Shown here in pieces: positions 1 to 7,163 of a stretch of DNA of 11,799 nt. Position 1 is the first letter of the stretch. Each line of letters begins with the position of its first letter. Origin of the DNA: Chloroflexota bacterium (GTDB lineage Bacteria; Chloroflexota; Dehalococcoidia; Tepidiformales; Tepidiformaceae); assembly GCA_021823905.1 (NCBI GenBank), contig JAKALX010000074.1:1-11799 (forward strand). Reading direction: 5' to 3'. The position numbers were made by a program, and so were the translations under genes. The notes under the pieces are model-generated. The model ran no database searches. It saw nothing but the letters and a program-made list of their open reading frames with translations, and was not told the DNA's origin.

Positions 1-247
1 GGTACATCTCGTCCGGCTTCTTCTCGCTCTGCCAGATGCGCGTCCGTTCCTCGCTCACGTTCGAAGTAACCCGAGCGATCGCCGCGAACTGCTTCCGCCC
101 CGTCACGTAGAACACCAGCATGTCGCCGGGCCCGATGCTGTTCGCCATGTTCCGGCGCGTGCTCTTGAACCCGTGCCGCGTGAAACCCAGTTCCCGCGTC
201 TTGCCGAAGATCTCCGGCCCGCCAACGACAATCCAGTACCGTGCCAT
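1..247 (-). CDS. EVE-domain (UPF0310-like) protein, partial at the left edge
   Basis: The reverse strand reads an 82-codon open frame from ATG at 247 to the window edge, so the C-terminus is missing. It begins MARYWIVVGGPEIFGK and continues with GPGDMLVFYVTGRKQF and the basic segment GFTRHGFKSTRRN. The initial YWI, the central GD..VFY strand and the following AAIARVTS strand are the pattern of the EVE fold, a PUA-like domain; the closest match I recognise is the stand-alone UPF0310 type, usually about 140-150 residues, so roughly 60 are probably off the edge. EVE domains are thought to bind modified nucleic-acid bases or small ligands; the function of stand-alone members is poorly known. The gene lies 50 bases downstream of ribD on the same strand and is probably co-transcribed with it. 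A good Shine-Dalgarno sequence (GGGGAG, 5-base spacer) supports this start. Confidence 0.8.
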   Translation of the reverse strand, partial: MARYWIVVGGPEIFGKTRELGFTRHGFKSTRRNMANSIGPGDMLVFYVTGRKQFAAIARVTSNVSEERTRIWQSEKKPDEMY

Positions 248-252
248 AGCTG

Positions 253-258
253 CTCCCC
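253..258 (-). promoter_or_regulatory. Shine-Dalgarno site of the EVE-domain gene
   Basis: GGGGAG on the minus strand lies 5 bases before the ATG at 247. It fixes the start of the partial EVE gene and shows that this downstream gene uses an ordinary ribosome binding site, unlike ribD. Confidence 0.6.
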
Positions 259-297
259 AGTGTCGCAGACCCGCCTCGGCCCTGTCGTAAACGCGGC

Positions 298-1410
298 TTA
301 CTGCGGACGCCACCAGCCAGTGTAGCCGCGCACCAGCACGTCTCGCCCAAGCTGCTCCGTCACCACGTCTTCGAGCCGCAGCGCCTCTGTCAGTGTCGTG
401 GCGCCGCGCCACTCCACGGCTGGCCGCCCGTCGCTCCCGATGACCATCGGAGCGAGGAACGCCCACACCTCGTCGGCGTGATGTCCTTCGAAGAGCGAGC
501 CCAGCAGGGTCGCACCGCCTTCGGCCCAGATGGACAGGATTCCCTGTTCGCCGAGGGCCGCCAGTAGCTGGTCCAGGTTCAGTCCCGCGCCGCTGGCCTC
601 GCACTCCAACACCTGCGCGCCCGCCGCTGCAATGGACCGTTTCCACTCAGCCGGGGCGCCGCCCGCGGTCGCCACGATCGTCGTCCCGGGCTCCCGGAAT
701 AGCTTCGCATCAGGCGAGATCCGGCCCCGGCTGTCGAGCACAATCCGCACCGGCTGCCGTTGCGCCAGTTCACCCCCCGGCCGTGCCGTAAGCGACGGGT
801 CGTCCGCGACCACCGTCCCGCTCCCCACCATGATCGCATCCACCCAGGCCCGCTCCTTGTGCGCGCGTTCCCGCGCCGCCTCGCCCGTAATCCATTTCGA
901 GTCGCCAGTGCGCGTCGCGGTCCGCCCGTCGAGGCTCGCCGCGAACTTCGCGATCACGTACGGCAGTCCCGTCTGGCGGTGCTTCACGTACGGCCGAAGG
1001 AGCTCCAGTGCCGCCTCCGCGCCGTCGCCGATCGACACCTCGACACCGGCCTCCCGCAACATCTGAATTCCGCGCCCTCGCACCTTTGGGTCGGGGTCCT
1101 CAATCGCGACCACGACGCGCCGCACGCCGGCGGCGATCAGCGCCTCGGCGCAGGGCTGTGTTCGCTTCCCTTCGAACGGCGCGCACGGCTCCAGCGTGAC
1201 GTAGACGTCTGCGCCCCGCGCCCGGCTGCCGGCAAGCTGGAGCGCCGCCGCCTCGGCGTGCGGGCCGCCGACGGGGCTGGTGACTCCCGTGGCGATGACC
1301 TGCCCACCTGCTACCAGGGACGCGCCGACCCACGGGTTGGGGCTGGTCTGTCCCCTCACCATCCGCGCCCCACTCAAGGCATGCCGCATGAACGCTGAAG
1401 CCTCCGCCAT
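298..1410 (-). CDS. ribD: Bifunctional riboflavin biosynthesis protein RibD (deaminase/reductase)
   Basis: A 370-residue protein of normal length for RibD. It deaminates the diaminohydroxy-pyrimidine made by GTP cyclohydrolase II and then reduces the ribosyl side chain with NADPH, two cytosolic steps toward riboflavin. The deaminase domain spans about residues 1-145: TSPNPWVGA at 22-30, the zinc ligand and proton shuttle HAE at 51-53, and the cysteine ligands C76 and C87 in LEPC...QPC. The reductase domain follows from about 150, with AKFAASLDGRTA, SKWITGEAAR, GSGTVVADDPSLTAR and AEGGATLLGSLF, all typical. The loop between the two zinc cysteines is two residues longer than in the E. coli and B. 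subtilis enzymes. No Shine-Dalgarno sequence precedes the ATG; instead a promoter-like box lies 7 bases upstream. No other riboflavin gene is in the window. The EVE gene follows downstream. Confidence 0.95.
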   Translation of the reverse strand: MAEASAFMRHALSGARMVRGQTSPNPWVGASLVAGGQVIATGVTSPVGGPHAEAAALQLAGSRARGADVYVTLEPCAPFEGKRTQPCAEALIAAGVRRVVVAIEDPDPKVRGRGIQMLREAGVEVSIGDGAEAALELLRPYVKHRQTGLPYVIAKFAASLDGRTATRTGDSKWITGEAARERAHKERAWVDAIMVGSGTVVADDPSLTARPGGELAQRQPVRIVLDSRGRISPDAKLFREPGTTIVATAGGAPAEWKRSIAAAGAQVLECEASGAGLNLDQLLAALGEQGILSIWAEGGATLLGSLFEGHHADEVWAFLAPMVIGSDGRPAVEWRGATTLTEALRLEDVVTEQLGRDVLVRGYTGWWRPQ

Positions 1411-1417
1411 CGCCCAC

Positions 1418-1446
1418 AGCTTAGAACCAGCCGCCTCGGCCGTCAG
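1418..1446 (-). promoter_or_regulatory. Candidate ribD promoter, giving a leaderless mRNA
   Basis: On the minus strand, CTGACG (1441-1446) and TAAGCT (1418-1423) are separated by exactly 17 bases, resembling -35 and -10 boxes. The -10-like box ends 7 bases before the ribD ATG, so transcription would begin at or very near the start codon. The absence of a Shine-Dalgarno sequence is consistent with this. Only sequence resemblance supports it. Confidence 0.45.
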
Positions 1447-1505
1447 TCATCCTGTGCGATCTGCCTCGCCTCGGCGCAATTCATGCCCCCTTTACGCCGC
1501 CTGCG

Positions 1506-1511
1506 TACAAT
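1506..1511 (+). promoter_or_regulatory. Candidate -10 box for the moxR/Bat operon
   Basis: TACAAT matches five of six bases of the bacterial -10 consensus and stands out in this GC-rich spacer. Transcription would start around 1518, leaving about 25 bases of leader before the TTG at 1543. No convincing -35 box is seen at 16-18 bases; TTCATG at 1480-1485 is 20 bases away and weak. The box lies downstream of the ATG at 1483, which argues against that ATG as the start of moxR. Confidence 0.4.
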
Positions 1512-1530
1512 ACGCGACATCCCCGTCCCC

Positions 1531-1534
1531 GGAG
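1531..1534 (+). promoter_or_regulatory. Shine-Dalgarno site that decides the moxR start
   Basis: GGAG lies 8 bases before TTG at 1543. It is the best ribosome binding site in front of the conserved MoxR sequence, and the reason for choosing TTG over the upstream ATG at 1483. Confidence 0.5.
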
Positions 1535-1542
1535 CACCGCGC

Positions 1543-2532
1543 TTGACCGCTGCCGGCTTTACGCTTTCGCCCAGGGCCGCCAGCGCTGCGAACGTCCTGG
1601 CGCGTGTCCGCGAGGAAGTCCACCGCATCATCGTCGGCCAGGAACTGCTCATCGACCGCCTCCTTATTGGCCTCCTCAGCGGCGGCCATGTCCTCGTCGA
1701 AGGCGTCCCCGGCCTCGCCAAGACCCTCACTGTCTCCACCCTCGCCGACGCCCTCCAGCTCGAATCCGTCCGCATCCAGTTCACCCCCGACCTTCTGCCT
1801 GCCGACCTCGTCGGCACCGAGGTCTTCTCGCCCGCCGACGGCCGCTTCACCGTTCGCCGCGGCCCCCTCTTCGCCAACATCGTCCTCGCCGACGAGGTGA
1901 ACCGCGCGCCCGCCAAGGTCCAGTCGGCTCTTCTCGAAGCTATGCAAGAACGCCAGGTGAGCATCGGCGGCGAGACGTTTCCCCTCCCCGACCCGTTCCT
2001 CGTCATGGCGACCCAGAACCCGATCGAGCATGAGGGAACCTACCCCCTCCCGGAGGCCCAGCTCGACCGCTTCCTCCTCAAGGTCCGCGTCGGCTACCCC
2101 ACCCGCGCCGAGGAGCGCCAGATCCTTGACCTTGGCCTCCGTGGCCGCCTGCCACGGGCCTCGGCGGTCGCCACGCACGCCGATATAGCCGACGCATGCG
2201 CCGCGGTGTTCGAGGTTGCGCTCGACGACGCCCTCAAGGACTACGTTGTCCAGATCGTCTACGCCACCCGCAAACCGGCCGCCTACCGCCTGCCTGAGCT
2301 CCAGTCGCTCATCGCCTATGGCGCTTCCCCCCGCGCCAGCATCGCCCTCGCCCAGGCGGCCCGCTGTCACGCCTTCCTCCAGGGCCGCGCCTACACCACG
2401 CCCGACGACGTAAAGGCCCTCGCCCACGACGTCCTGCGCCACCGTATCATCCCAACCTACGAGGCCGAGGCCGAAGAACTCACGGCCGACGACCTGATCG
2501 ACCGCGTCCTCGAAGGCGTGGAAGTCCCGTAG
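1543..2532 (+). CDS. moxR: MoxR-family AAA+ ATPase
   Basis: From the TTG start the protein has 329 residues, normal for MoxR. MoxR proteins are cytosolic AAA+ ATPases thought to work as chaperones with VWA-domain partners in stress tolerance, envelope integrity or metal-enzyme maturation. Visible in order: the IIVGQ segment before the ATPase core, Walker A GVPGLAKT (54-61), Walker B VLADEVNRAP (about 114-123), the LLEAMQERQVSIGG segment, sensor 1 ATQNP (156-160) with PLPEAQLDRF, and sensor 2 SPRAS (262-266) in the C-terminal helical domain. All catalytic elements look intact. An ATG 60 bases upstream would add 20 residues unlike the family and lies before the best -10 box. It heads the operon: DUF58 and three Bat-like genes follow, the first after 67 bases. 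The substrate of this complex cannot be read from the sequence. Confidence 0.92.
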   Translation: MTAAGFTLSPRAASAANVLARVREEVHRIIVGQELLIDRLLIGLLSGGHVLVEGVPGLAKTLTVSTLADALQLESVRIQFTPDLLPADLVGTEVFSPADGRFTVRRGPLFANIVLADEVNRAPAKVQSALLEAMQERQVSIGGETFPLPDPFLVMATQNPIEHEGTYPLPEAQLDRFLLKVRVGYPTRAEERQILDLGLRGRLPRASAVATHADIADACAAVFEVALDDALKDYVVQIVYATRKPAAYRLPELQSLIAYGASPRASIALAQAARCHAFLQGRAYTTPDDVKALAHDVLRHRIIPTYEAEAEELTADDLIDRVLEGVEVP

Positions 2533-2588
2533 CTGTTCGCGTCGCTTCGCGGATGGCTCCGCCGTCGATCCCCTTGCCCGCCCGGCGT

Positions 2589-2592
2589 GAGG
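2589..2592 (+). promoter_or_regulatory. Shine-Dalgarno site of the DUF58 gene
   Basis: GAGG lies 7 bases before the ATG at 2600. The 67-base gap from the moxR stop (2533-2599) otherwise holds nothing I can recognise: no clear terminator or promoter. Confidence 0.5.
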
Positions 2593-2599
2593 CTGCGAC

Positions 2600-3544
2600 A
2601 TGATCCGTGTCCTCCGGTGGCTCAGTCCCCGCGAAACGCCCTCGCCAGCGCCGCCTCGGGCGCCCAATATTCCGCCCGAGCTGCTCCAGCGCGTCCGCGC
2701 CATCGAGATCCGCGCCCGCCGCCTCGTCGATGACCTCTTCCTCGGCGAGTACCACGCCGTCTTTCGCGGCCGCGGCATCGAATTCGACGAGCTTCGGCCC
2801 TACGTTCCCGGCGACGACGTCCGTTCCATCGACTGGAAGGCGCTCGCCCGCACGGGCGAACCCCTCATTCGCCGCTACCGCGAAGACCGCGACCTGACCG
2901 TCATCTTCGTCGTCGACGTCAGCGCCTCCCAGTTGGCCGGCGCGCTTCCGCGTACCAAGGCCGACCTCACCGCTGAAATCTGCGCGGTTCTCGCTCTCGC
3001 CGCCATTCGCAACAAGGATCGCGTGGGTCTGCTCCTCTTCGCCAGCAAGCCCGAGCGCTACGTCCGCGCCGCCAGCGGCCGCCAGCACGTCCTTCGCGTT
3101 GTCCGTGAGGTCCTCTGGGCCGCGCCCAGCACCCGCGGAACAGATGTCGGCGCCGCGCTCGAATACCTCGCCGGCGTCCAGAAGCGCCGCGCCACCGTCT
3201 TCCTCCTCTCCGACTTCCTCACCACCGGCTACGAACGCCAGTTCCGCGCCGCCAGCCGCAAGCACGATATCATCGCCGTTCGCGTCCGCGAGCCGCTCGA
3301 CGAAGAGCTTCCCGATGCGGGCGTCGTCACGCTTGCCGACGCCGAAACGGGCCTGCCGGTAGAGGTTGACACCAGTTCGCCGGACGTCCGCGAGGCGTAC
3401 GCCGCCCACGTCCGGGAGCTTGATGGCGAGCGTCGCTTCCTCTTCGGCTCGCTCGGCGTCGACGAGATCGGCGTCACCGTTGGCGAAGACTACGTCCCCG
3501 GCCTCCTCCGCTTTTTCAAGAAGCGCGCCCGCGGGGCCGCCTGA
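2600..3544 (+). CDS. DUF58 protein with VWA-like fold, MoxR partner
   Basis: A 314-residue cytosolic protein with no signal peptide or membrane segment. DUF58 proteins are nearly always encoded next to moxR and are thought to be its VWA-type adaptor. The DUF58 hallmark spans about residues 62-95: FDELRPYVPGDDVRSIDWK, then GEPLIRRYREDRD. A VWA-like domain follows with a complete metal-ion-dependent adhesion site: D106-x-S108-x-S110 (DVSAS), T181 in RGTDVG and D205 in LLSDF. The N-terminal 25 residues are proline-rich and probably a flexible lead-in. Its stop codon overlaps the ATG of the next gene by one base (TGATG), which implies translational coupling. Family and operon role are secure; client proteins are unknown. 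Confidence 0.9.
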   Translation: MIRVLRWLSPRETPSPAPPRAPNIPPELLQRVRAIEIRARRLVDDLFLGEYHAVFRGRGIEFDELRPYVPGDDVRSIDWKALARTGEPLIRRYREDRDLTVIFVVDVSASQLAGALPRTKADLTAEICAVLALAAIRNKDRVGLLLFASKPERYVRAASGRQHVLRVVREVLWAAPSTRGTDVGAALEYLAGVQKRRATVFLLSDFLTTGYERQFRAASRKHDIIAVRVREPLDEELPDAGVVTLADAETGLPVEVDTSSPDVREAYAAHVRELDGERRFLFGSLGVDEIGVTVGEDYVPGLLRFFKKRARGAA

Positions 3545-4449
3545 TGGGCAAGACGCTCCCGCTCATGCTTGCAGTCGTCTTCCTCGCTCTCGCGATGCTT
3601 TTCGCCCGCGCCTCGGCCGACGGAGGCGATGCCGTCCACGTGTCCACGGCGTCGACCGTCATCGGCAAACAAGTCGACCTCGACCTTACGGTCGTCACGC
3701 CGAAGGGCGCCACCGTTGAGATCAATCCTGCCGCTGCCTCATGGCGAAGCCTCGAAATCGTCTCCATCGGTCGCGACGCCGTCCAACAGCGCGAAATCGA
3801 CGCGGTCCACACCATCCGCGTCGTCGTCGCTGGCTTCGCCCCCGGCATCTACCAGTTCCAGCCCGCGGTGACGGTCGTCACCGGTTCCGATACCGTCCCC
3901 AGGCTGCTGCCCGTCGCCAGTCTCGAGATCGTCGCCACGCTGGCGCCAACCGATCCGCTGGAACTCTCCCCGCTCCCTCCGCCGCAAGCCGTTCCCGGCG
4001 CCGAGTCGCCCCTGCTGAAGCCCGCAATTGGGGTCGGAGTGGGCTCCGCCGTTCTGTTGCTGGTCCTCGTTGCTGCCGTGCTCATTCGTGCGTTCCTCCG
4101 GCGCCCGCGCCCGTCGCGGGAGGCCTCGCCTGTCGAACCCGCCTTCGAAAGCCCGCTCGCCCGCGCCGAAGCGTTGATCCAGACCGAGCCGATCGCCGCC
4201 TACCGCGCCCTTTCCGTTGCTGTCCGCGCCGCGCTCGCCGAGCGTTACGGCCTCCCGGCGCCCGCTCTCACCAGTCACGAGCTCCAGGGACGCATGGTCG
4301 ACTCCGGCGTCGATCGGCTTGAGGCCCGGCTGGTCAGCGGACTCCTCGACGAGTGTGACGCCGTCCTCTATGGCGGTTACCAGCCTGCTGCCGCCCGCCG
4401 GATGCAGGATCTCGGGATCGCCCGCGAAATCGTCGAGGCGGGCGCCTGA
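3544..4449 (+). CDS. BatD-like membrane protein of the MoxR/Bat operon
   Basis: A 301-residue protein, poorly conserved in sequence and recognised mainly by layout and position. It has a signal peptide at about 1-25 (hydrophobic LMLAVVFLALAMLF, then ASA), an exported beta-rich region at about 26-130 (DLDLTVVTPKG, AGFAPGIYQFQP), a proline-rich linker near 137-158, one membrane segment at about 161-183 followed by RAFLRRPRPSR, and a cytoplasmic helical region at 200-300 with RALSVAVRAALAERYGL. This is the plan of a compact BatD, with a C-terminal part like that of DUF4381-type proteins in similar operons; BatD proper is often much longer. It starts and ends with one-base TGATG overlaps, so translation is probably coupled on both sides. 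It may bridge the membrane between the exported VWA domains and the cytosolic MoxR/DUF58 pair; that is inference. Confidence 0.7.
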   Translation: MGKTLPLMLAVVFLALAMLFARASADGGDAVHVSTASTVIGKQVDLDLTVVTPKGATVEINPAAASWRSLEIVSIGRDAVQQREIDAVHTIRVVVAGFAPGIYQFQPAVTVVTGSDTVPRLLPVASLEIVATLAPTDPLELSPLPPPQAVPGAESPLLKPAIGVGVGSAVLLLVLVAAVLIRAFLRRPRPSREASPVEPAFESPLARAEALIQTEPIAAYRALSVAVRAALAERYGLPAPALTSHELQGRMVDSGVDRLEARLVSGLLDECDAVLYGGYQPAAARRMQDLGIAREIVEAGA

Positions 4450-5396
4450 TGGAGCTCGCAACGCCCGCTGCCCTCGCCCTCGCCGTTCTCGCCCTGCCGC
4501 TCGCCTGGCTCCTCTTTCGAAGCCGCCGCCGTGCATTCGCGCTGCCCAGCGGCTCGGCCTTTTCGGCCGCGCGCCCGACCTTCCGCCTCCGCCTCGCGCG
4601 GATCCTGCCGGCCGCTCGCGTTCTTGCCGTGGTGCTCCTCGCCATCGCCCTCGCCGGGCCGCGAATCGGCGAAGCCAACGCCGTCGTTCCCGCGCAGGGC
4701 ATCGACATCGCCCTTTCCGTCGATATTTCCAGCTCGATGTCCACCTCCCAATTTGGGCCCACGAACGGCGTCATGCGCCTCGACGCCACGAAACAGGTCA
4801 TCCGCGACTTCATCAAGGGACGGACGGACGACCGCATCGGTCTCGTCGTTTTCCAGCAGGATGCCCTCGCGCTCTCCCCGCTCACGCTCGACTACAAGTC
4901 CCTTGACCAGCTCGTCGCCCAGCTCGATTCCGGCCTCCTCCCTGACGGGACCGGTATCGGCGTCGGCCTGGCCGAGGCGCTCAACCTGCTTCGCGATTCA
5001 GCCGCGGCTTCGAGAATCGTGATCCTCCTCACCGATGGTCAACATAACGCCGCCTCGATCAGCCCCCGCGATGCCGCGAAGCTTGCGGCCGCCCTCAAGA
5101 TTCGCGTGTACACGATTGGCCTGATCGACAACGGCCCTGACGCGCGCGGCCAGATCGACGAGCAACTCCTCACCGACATGGCCGAAGGCACCGGCGGCCG
5201 CTACTACGCCGCGGACAACCCGCTCGCCCTGGCCGGCATCTACAACGAGATCTCGCGGCTCGAGACCAGCAAGGTTGAACGCGAACACTACGAACGGTTC
5301 ACCGAGCTCGCGCCCTGGGTCGCGGCAGCGGCCGCCGCGTTCCTCGCCGCCGAGCTCCTGCTCAGCGCCACCTGGCTGCGGAGGGCTGCCGCATGA
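4449..5396 (+). CDS. BatA-like VWA-domain membrane protein
   Basis: A 315-residue protein with the layout of BatA: two N-terminal membrane helices (about 5-23 and 52-71) joined by an Arg-rich loop (RSRRR, RLRLAR), a VWA domain at about 83-270, and a C-terminal membrane helix (about 289-308). The metal-binding site is complete: D92-x-S94-x-S96 (DISSS), T168 in DGTGIG and D196 in LLTDGQHN. By the positive-inside rule the VWA domain faces outside the membrane. VWA domains bind protein partners through the metal ion; Bat proteins were named for aerotolerance in Bacteroides, but what they act on is unsettled. The ATG overlaps the previous stop by one base and the gene overlaps the next by four (ATGA); a GAGG sits 10 bases before the start. 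Confidence 0.85.
   Translation: MELATPAALALAVLALPLAWLLFRSRRRAFALPSGSAFSAARPTFRLRLARILPAARVLAVVLLAIALAGPRIGEANAVVPAQGIDIALSVDISSSMSTSQFGPTNGVMRLDATKQVIRDFIKGRTDDRIGLVVFQQDALALSPLTLDYKSLDQLVAQLDSGLLPDGTGIGVGLAEALNLLRDSAAASRIVILLTDGQHNAASISPRDAAKLAAALKIRVYTIGLIDNGPDARGQIDEQLLTDMAEGTGGRYYAADNPLALAGIYNEISRLETSKVEREHYERFTELAPWVAAAAAAFLAAELLLSATWLRRAAA
5380..5385 (+). promoter_or_regulatory. Shine-Dalgarno site of the batB-batC fusion gene
   Basis: GGAGGG lies 7 bases before the ATG at 5393, inside the end of the batA-like gene. It is the strongest ribosome binding site in the operon, which suggests the last gene is translated efficiently in its own right as well as by coupling. Confidence 0.55.
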
Positions 5397-7162
5397 CCTT
5401 CGCCCTTCCCTCCATGCTCTTCGCGCTCGCCGTCGTCCCGCTGATCGCGATCGTCTGGGTCCGCGGTCAGCGCCAGGCCGCCCGGCGCGCGGCCGCCCTG
5501 TCCCGCGTGGCGCCTTCGCGCCCGAGTTACTTCGGCGCCGCGCTCGTCCTGCTCGCCCTTTCCCTCGCGGTCGTTGCCGCCGCGCAGCCACGATGGGGCA
5601 CCCGTGCCTCGCACCTCTCCCGCTCAGGCTCGGAGCTCGTCGTCGTCATGGATGTCTCCCGCAGTATGGACGCCACCGACGCCATGCCGAGCCGTCTCGA
5701 AGCGGCCAAGAACGCCGTCAACGCCACGATCGACCGCCTTGGCGGCGCGCGGGTCGGCCTCGTTGTCTTCGGAGGTTCCGGCCGCCTCCGCTTCCCGCTG
5801 ACCAGCGACTTCCAGGCGGCCCGGCAGGTTGTGTCCTCGCTCGACACCGGGCAGGTCTTCGTCACCGGCGGCACCAGCACGGCCCTCGGCCTCGACGAAG
5901 CCCTCAACGCGTTCGACTTCAGCAAACCGGCCGGCCGTGCTGTTCTGCTGATCTCAGACGGAGACAATCTTGGTGAGGACCCCTCGGATGCGGCGACGAA
6001 GCTCCGCGCCGCCGGCGTCGACCTCATGGTCGCCGGTGTCGGCACCCCGGCTGGCTCGACGGTCCCCGTCACCGACCCGAAGAGCGGCAAGGTCGCCCCG
6101 AAGCTTGGCGCCGACGGGAAGCCCATCGTCACCCGCCTCAACGAACCGTTCCTGAAGGCGGTCGCTGGCGCCGCCGGTGGCCGCTACCTCGGCGCCGAGC
6201 CATCCGCGATCCCCGGCCTCGTCGAGGGGCACTTGCGCGCGATCGAGAGCACCCAGTTCGACCAGCAGGCGACGAAGCTGCCAGTCGAGCGCTATCCCTG
6301 GTTCGCTGGCGCCGCCCTGGCCCTGCTGCTTCTCGGCAGCGTGGCCGAGCACCTGCGCGGCATCCGCCTCCGTTCCGCGCGGGTGGCCGCGGTGGCCGCC
6401 GTTACGCTCCTGATCGCCGGCTGCGCGACAACCGCCTACAACGCCACCGAGGCCGGCCGCCAGGCCCTCCGTCGCGGCGATGCGCAAACCGCCGTCGATC
6501 GCTTCACGGAGGCGCGAGACGCCCTCCACAACGACGCGCGCGCGAACCTCAACCTGGCCGCCGCCCTTCACGCCGCCGGGCGCTATGACGAGGCGATCGC
6601 GGCTGCTCGCCGGGCTACCACGGACAGCGACCCGAAGGTCCGTGCCCAGGCCTTCGCCAGCCTTGGTCACCACGAGTTTGCCGCCGACCGCCTGCCTGGC
6701 GCTCTCGCCGATTTCAAGCTTGCCCTGATCGCGAACCCCGATGACAACGCCAGCCGTCATGACTACGAAGTCGTGCTCGCGATCGTTTCCGGCTCTCGCC
6801 AGCAAAACCCGCCGGCTCAACCCGCCGATAACCAGCCGTCGCCAACCCCCCGGCCCGGCGATTCGGCTCCGCCCGACGCGACCGCCACGCCCGGCTCAGG
6901 TCCCGGCCAGCCCAATTCGTCGGGCGGTCCCCAGGCCGGTACTCCCGGCCAGGGCAACCCGTCTGGCGGCGCACCCTCGCCCCAGGAGATCGAGCGCCAG
7001 CTCCGCCAGATTGACGGTGACGTCGCCGGCATCCTCAAGGACGCCGGCGACCAGCCCACGCCCGAGCAGGCTCTTCAGATCCTTCGCCTCCTCGAGGAGC
7101 GCAGCAAGATCGCCGGCGAGCGCACCGCCACCGGCCCCGCCAGCGGCCCGAACGACTACTGA
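5393..7162 (+). CDS. BatB-BatC-like fusion: VWA domain plus TPR repeats
   Basis: A 589-residue protein joining what are often two genes. Residues 1-320 are BatB-like: membrane helices at about 4-23 and 47-64, a VWA domain at about 80-285 with a full metal site (D87-x-S89-x-S91, T161, D189 in LISDGDN), and a membrane helix at 304-317. Residues 322-344 look like a lipoprotein signal peptide: RGIRLRSAR, a short hydrophobic run and the lipobox LIAGC with C344. TPR-like helices follow at about 347-455 (GRQALRRGDAQTAVDRF, AGRYDEAIAAARRA), then a Pro/Gly/Ser/Gln linker at 471-530 and a charged helical tail at 530-575. Positive-inside reasoning puts both VWA and TPR parts outside. It ends the operon, one base from the convergent pyrE stop. 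The BatB and BatC assignments are firm as domain types; partners are unknown. Confidence 0.85.
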   Translation: MTFALPSMLFALAVVPLIAIVWVRGQRQAARRAAALSRVAPSRPSYFGAALVLLALSLAVVAAAQPRWGTRASHLSRSGSELVVVMDVSRSMDATDAMPSRLEAAKNAVNATIDRLGGARVGLVVFGGSGRLRFPLTSDFQAARQVVSSLDTGQVFVTGGTSTALGLDEALNAFDFSKPAGRAVLLISDGDNLGEDPSDAATKLRAAGVDLMVAGVGTPAGSTVPVTDPKSGKVAPKLGADGKPIVTRLNEPFLKAVAGAAGGRYLGAEPSAIPGLVEGHLRAIESTQFDQQATKLPVERYPWFAGAALALLLLGSVAEHLRGIRLRSARVAAVAAVTLLIAGCATTAYNATEAGRQALRRGDAQTAVDRFTEARDALHNDARANLNLAAALHAAGRYDEAIAAARRATTDSDPKVRAQAFASLGHHEFAADRLPGALADFKLALIANPDDNASRHDYEVVLAIVSGSRQQNPPAQPADNQPSPTPRPGDSAPPDATATPGSGPGQPNSSGGPQAGTPGQGNPSGGAPSPQEIERQLRQIDGDVAGILKDAGDQPTPEQALQILRLLEERSKIAGERTATGPASGPNDY

Positions 7163-7163
7163 C

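Noticed and set aside
2533..2599. A small gene or regulatory RNA in the gap between moxR and DUF58
   Set aside because: Only 67 bases with no conserved motif apart from the GAGG ribosome binding site of the next gene.
1492..2778. A 428-codon minus-strand frame antisense to moxR
   Set aside because: Gly/Glu/Val-rich shadow of C-ended codons in moxR; no family match, and it crosses the start of the DUF58 gene. The plus-strand MoxR motifs are unambiguous.
2480..3409. A 309-codon minus-strand frame antisense to the DUF58 gene (similar ones at 3739-4536 and 5954-6820)
   Set aside because: Same compositional effect as in moxR; no domains, no ribosome binding sites, and the opposite strand holds well-recognised genes.
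6383..7162. A separate batC gene starting at GTG 6383 inside the fusion
   Set aside because: No Shine-Dalgarno sequence precedes it and the frame is continuous with BatB. The lipoprotein-like signal is kept as a finding about the fusion instead.
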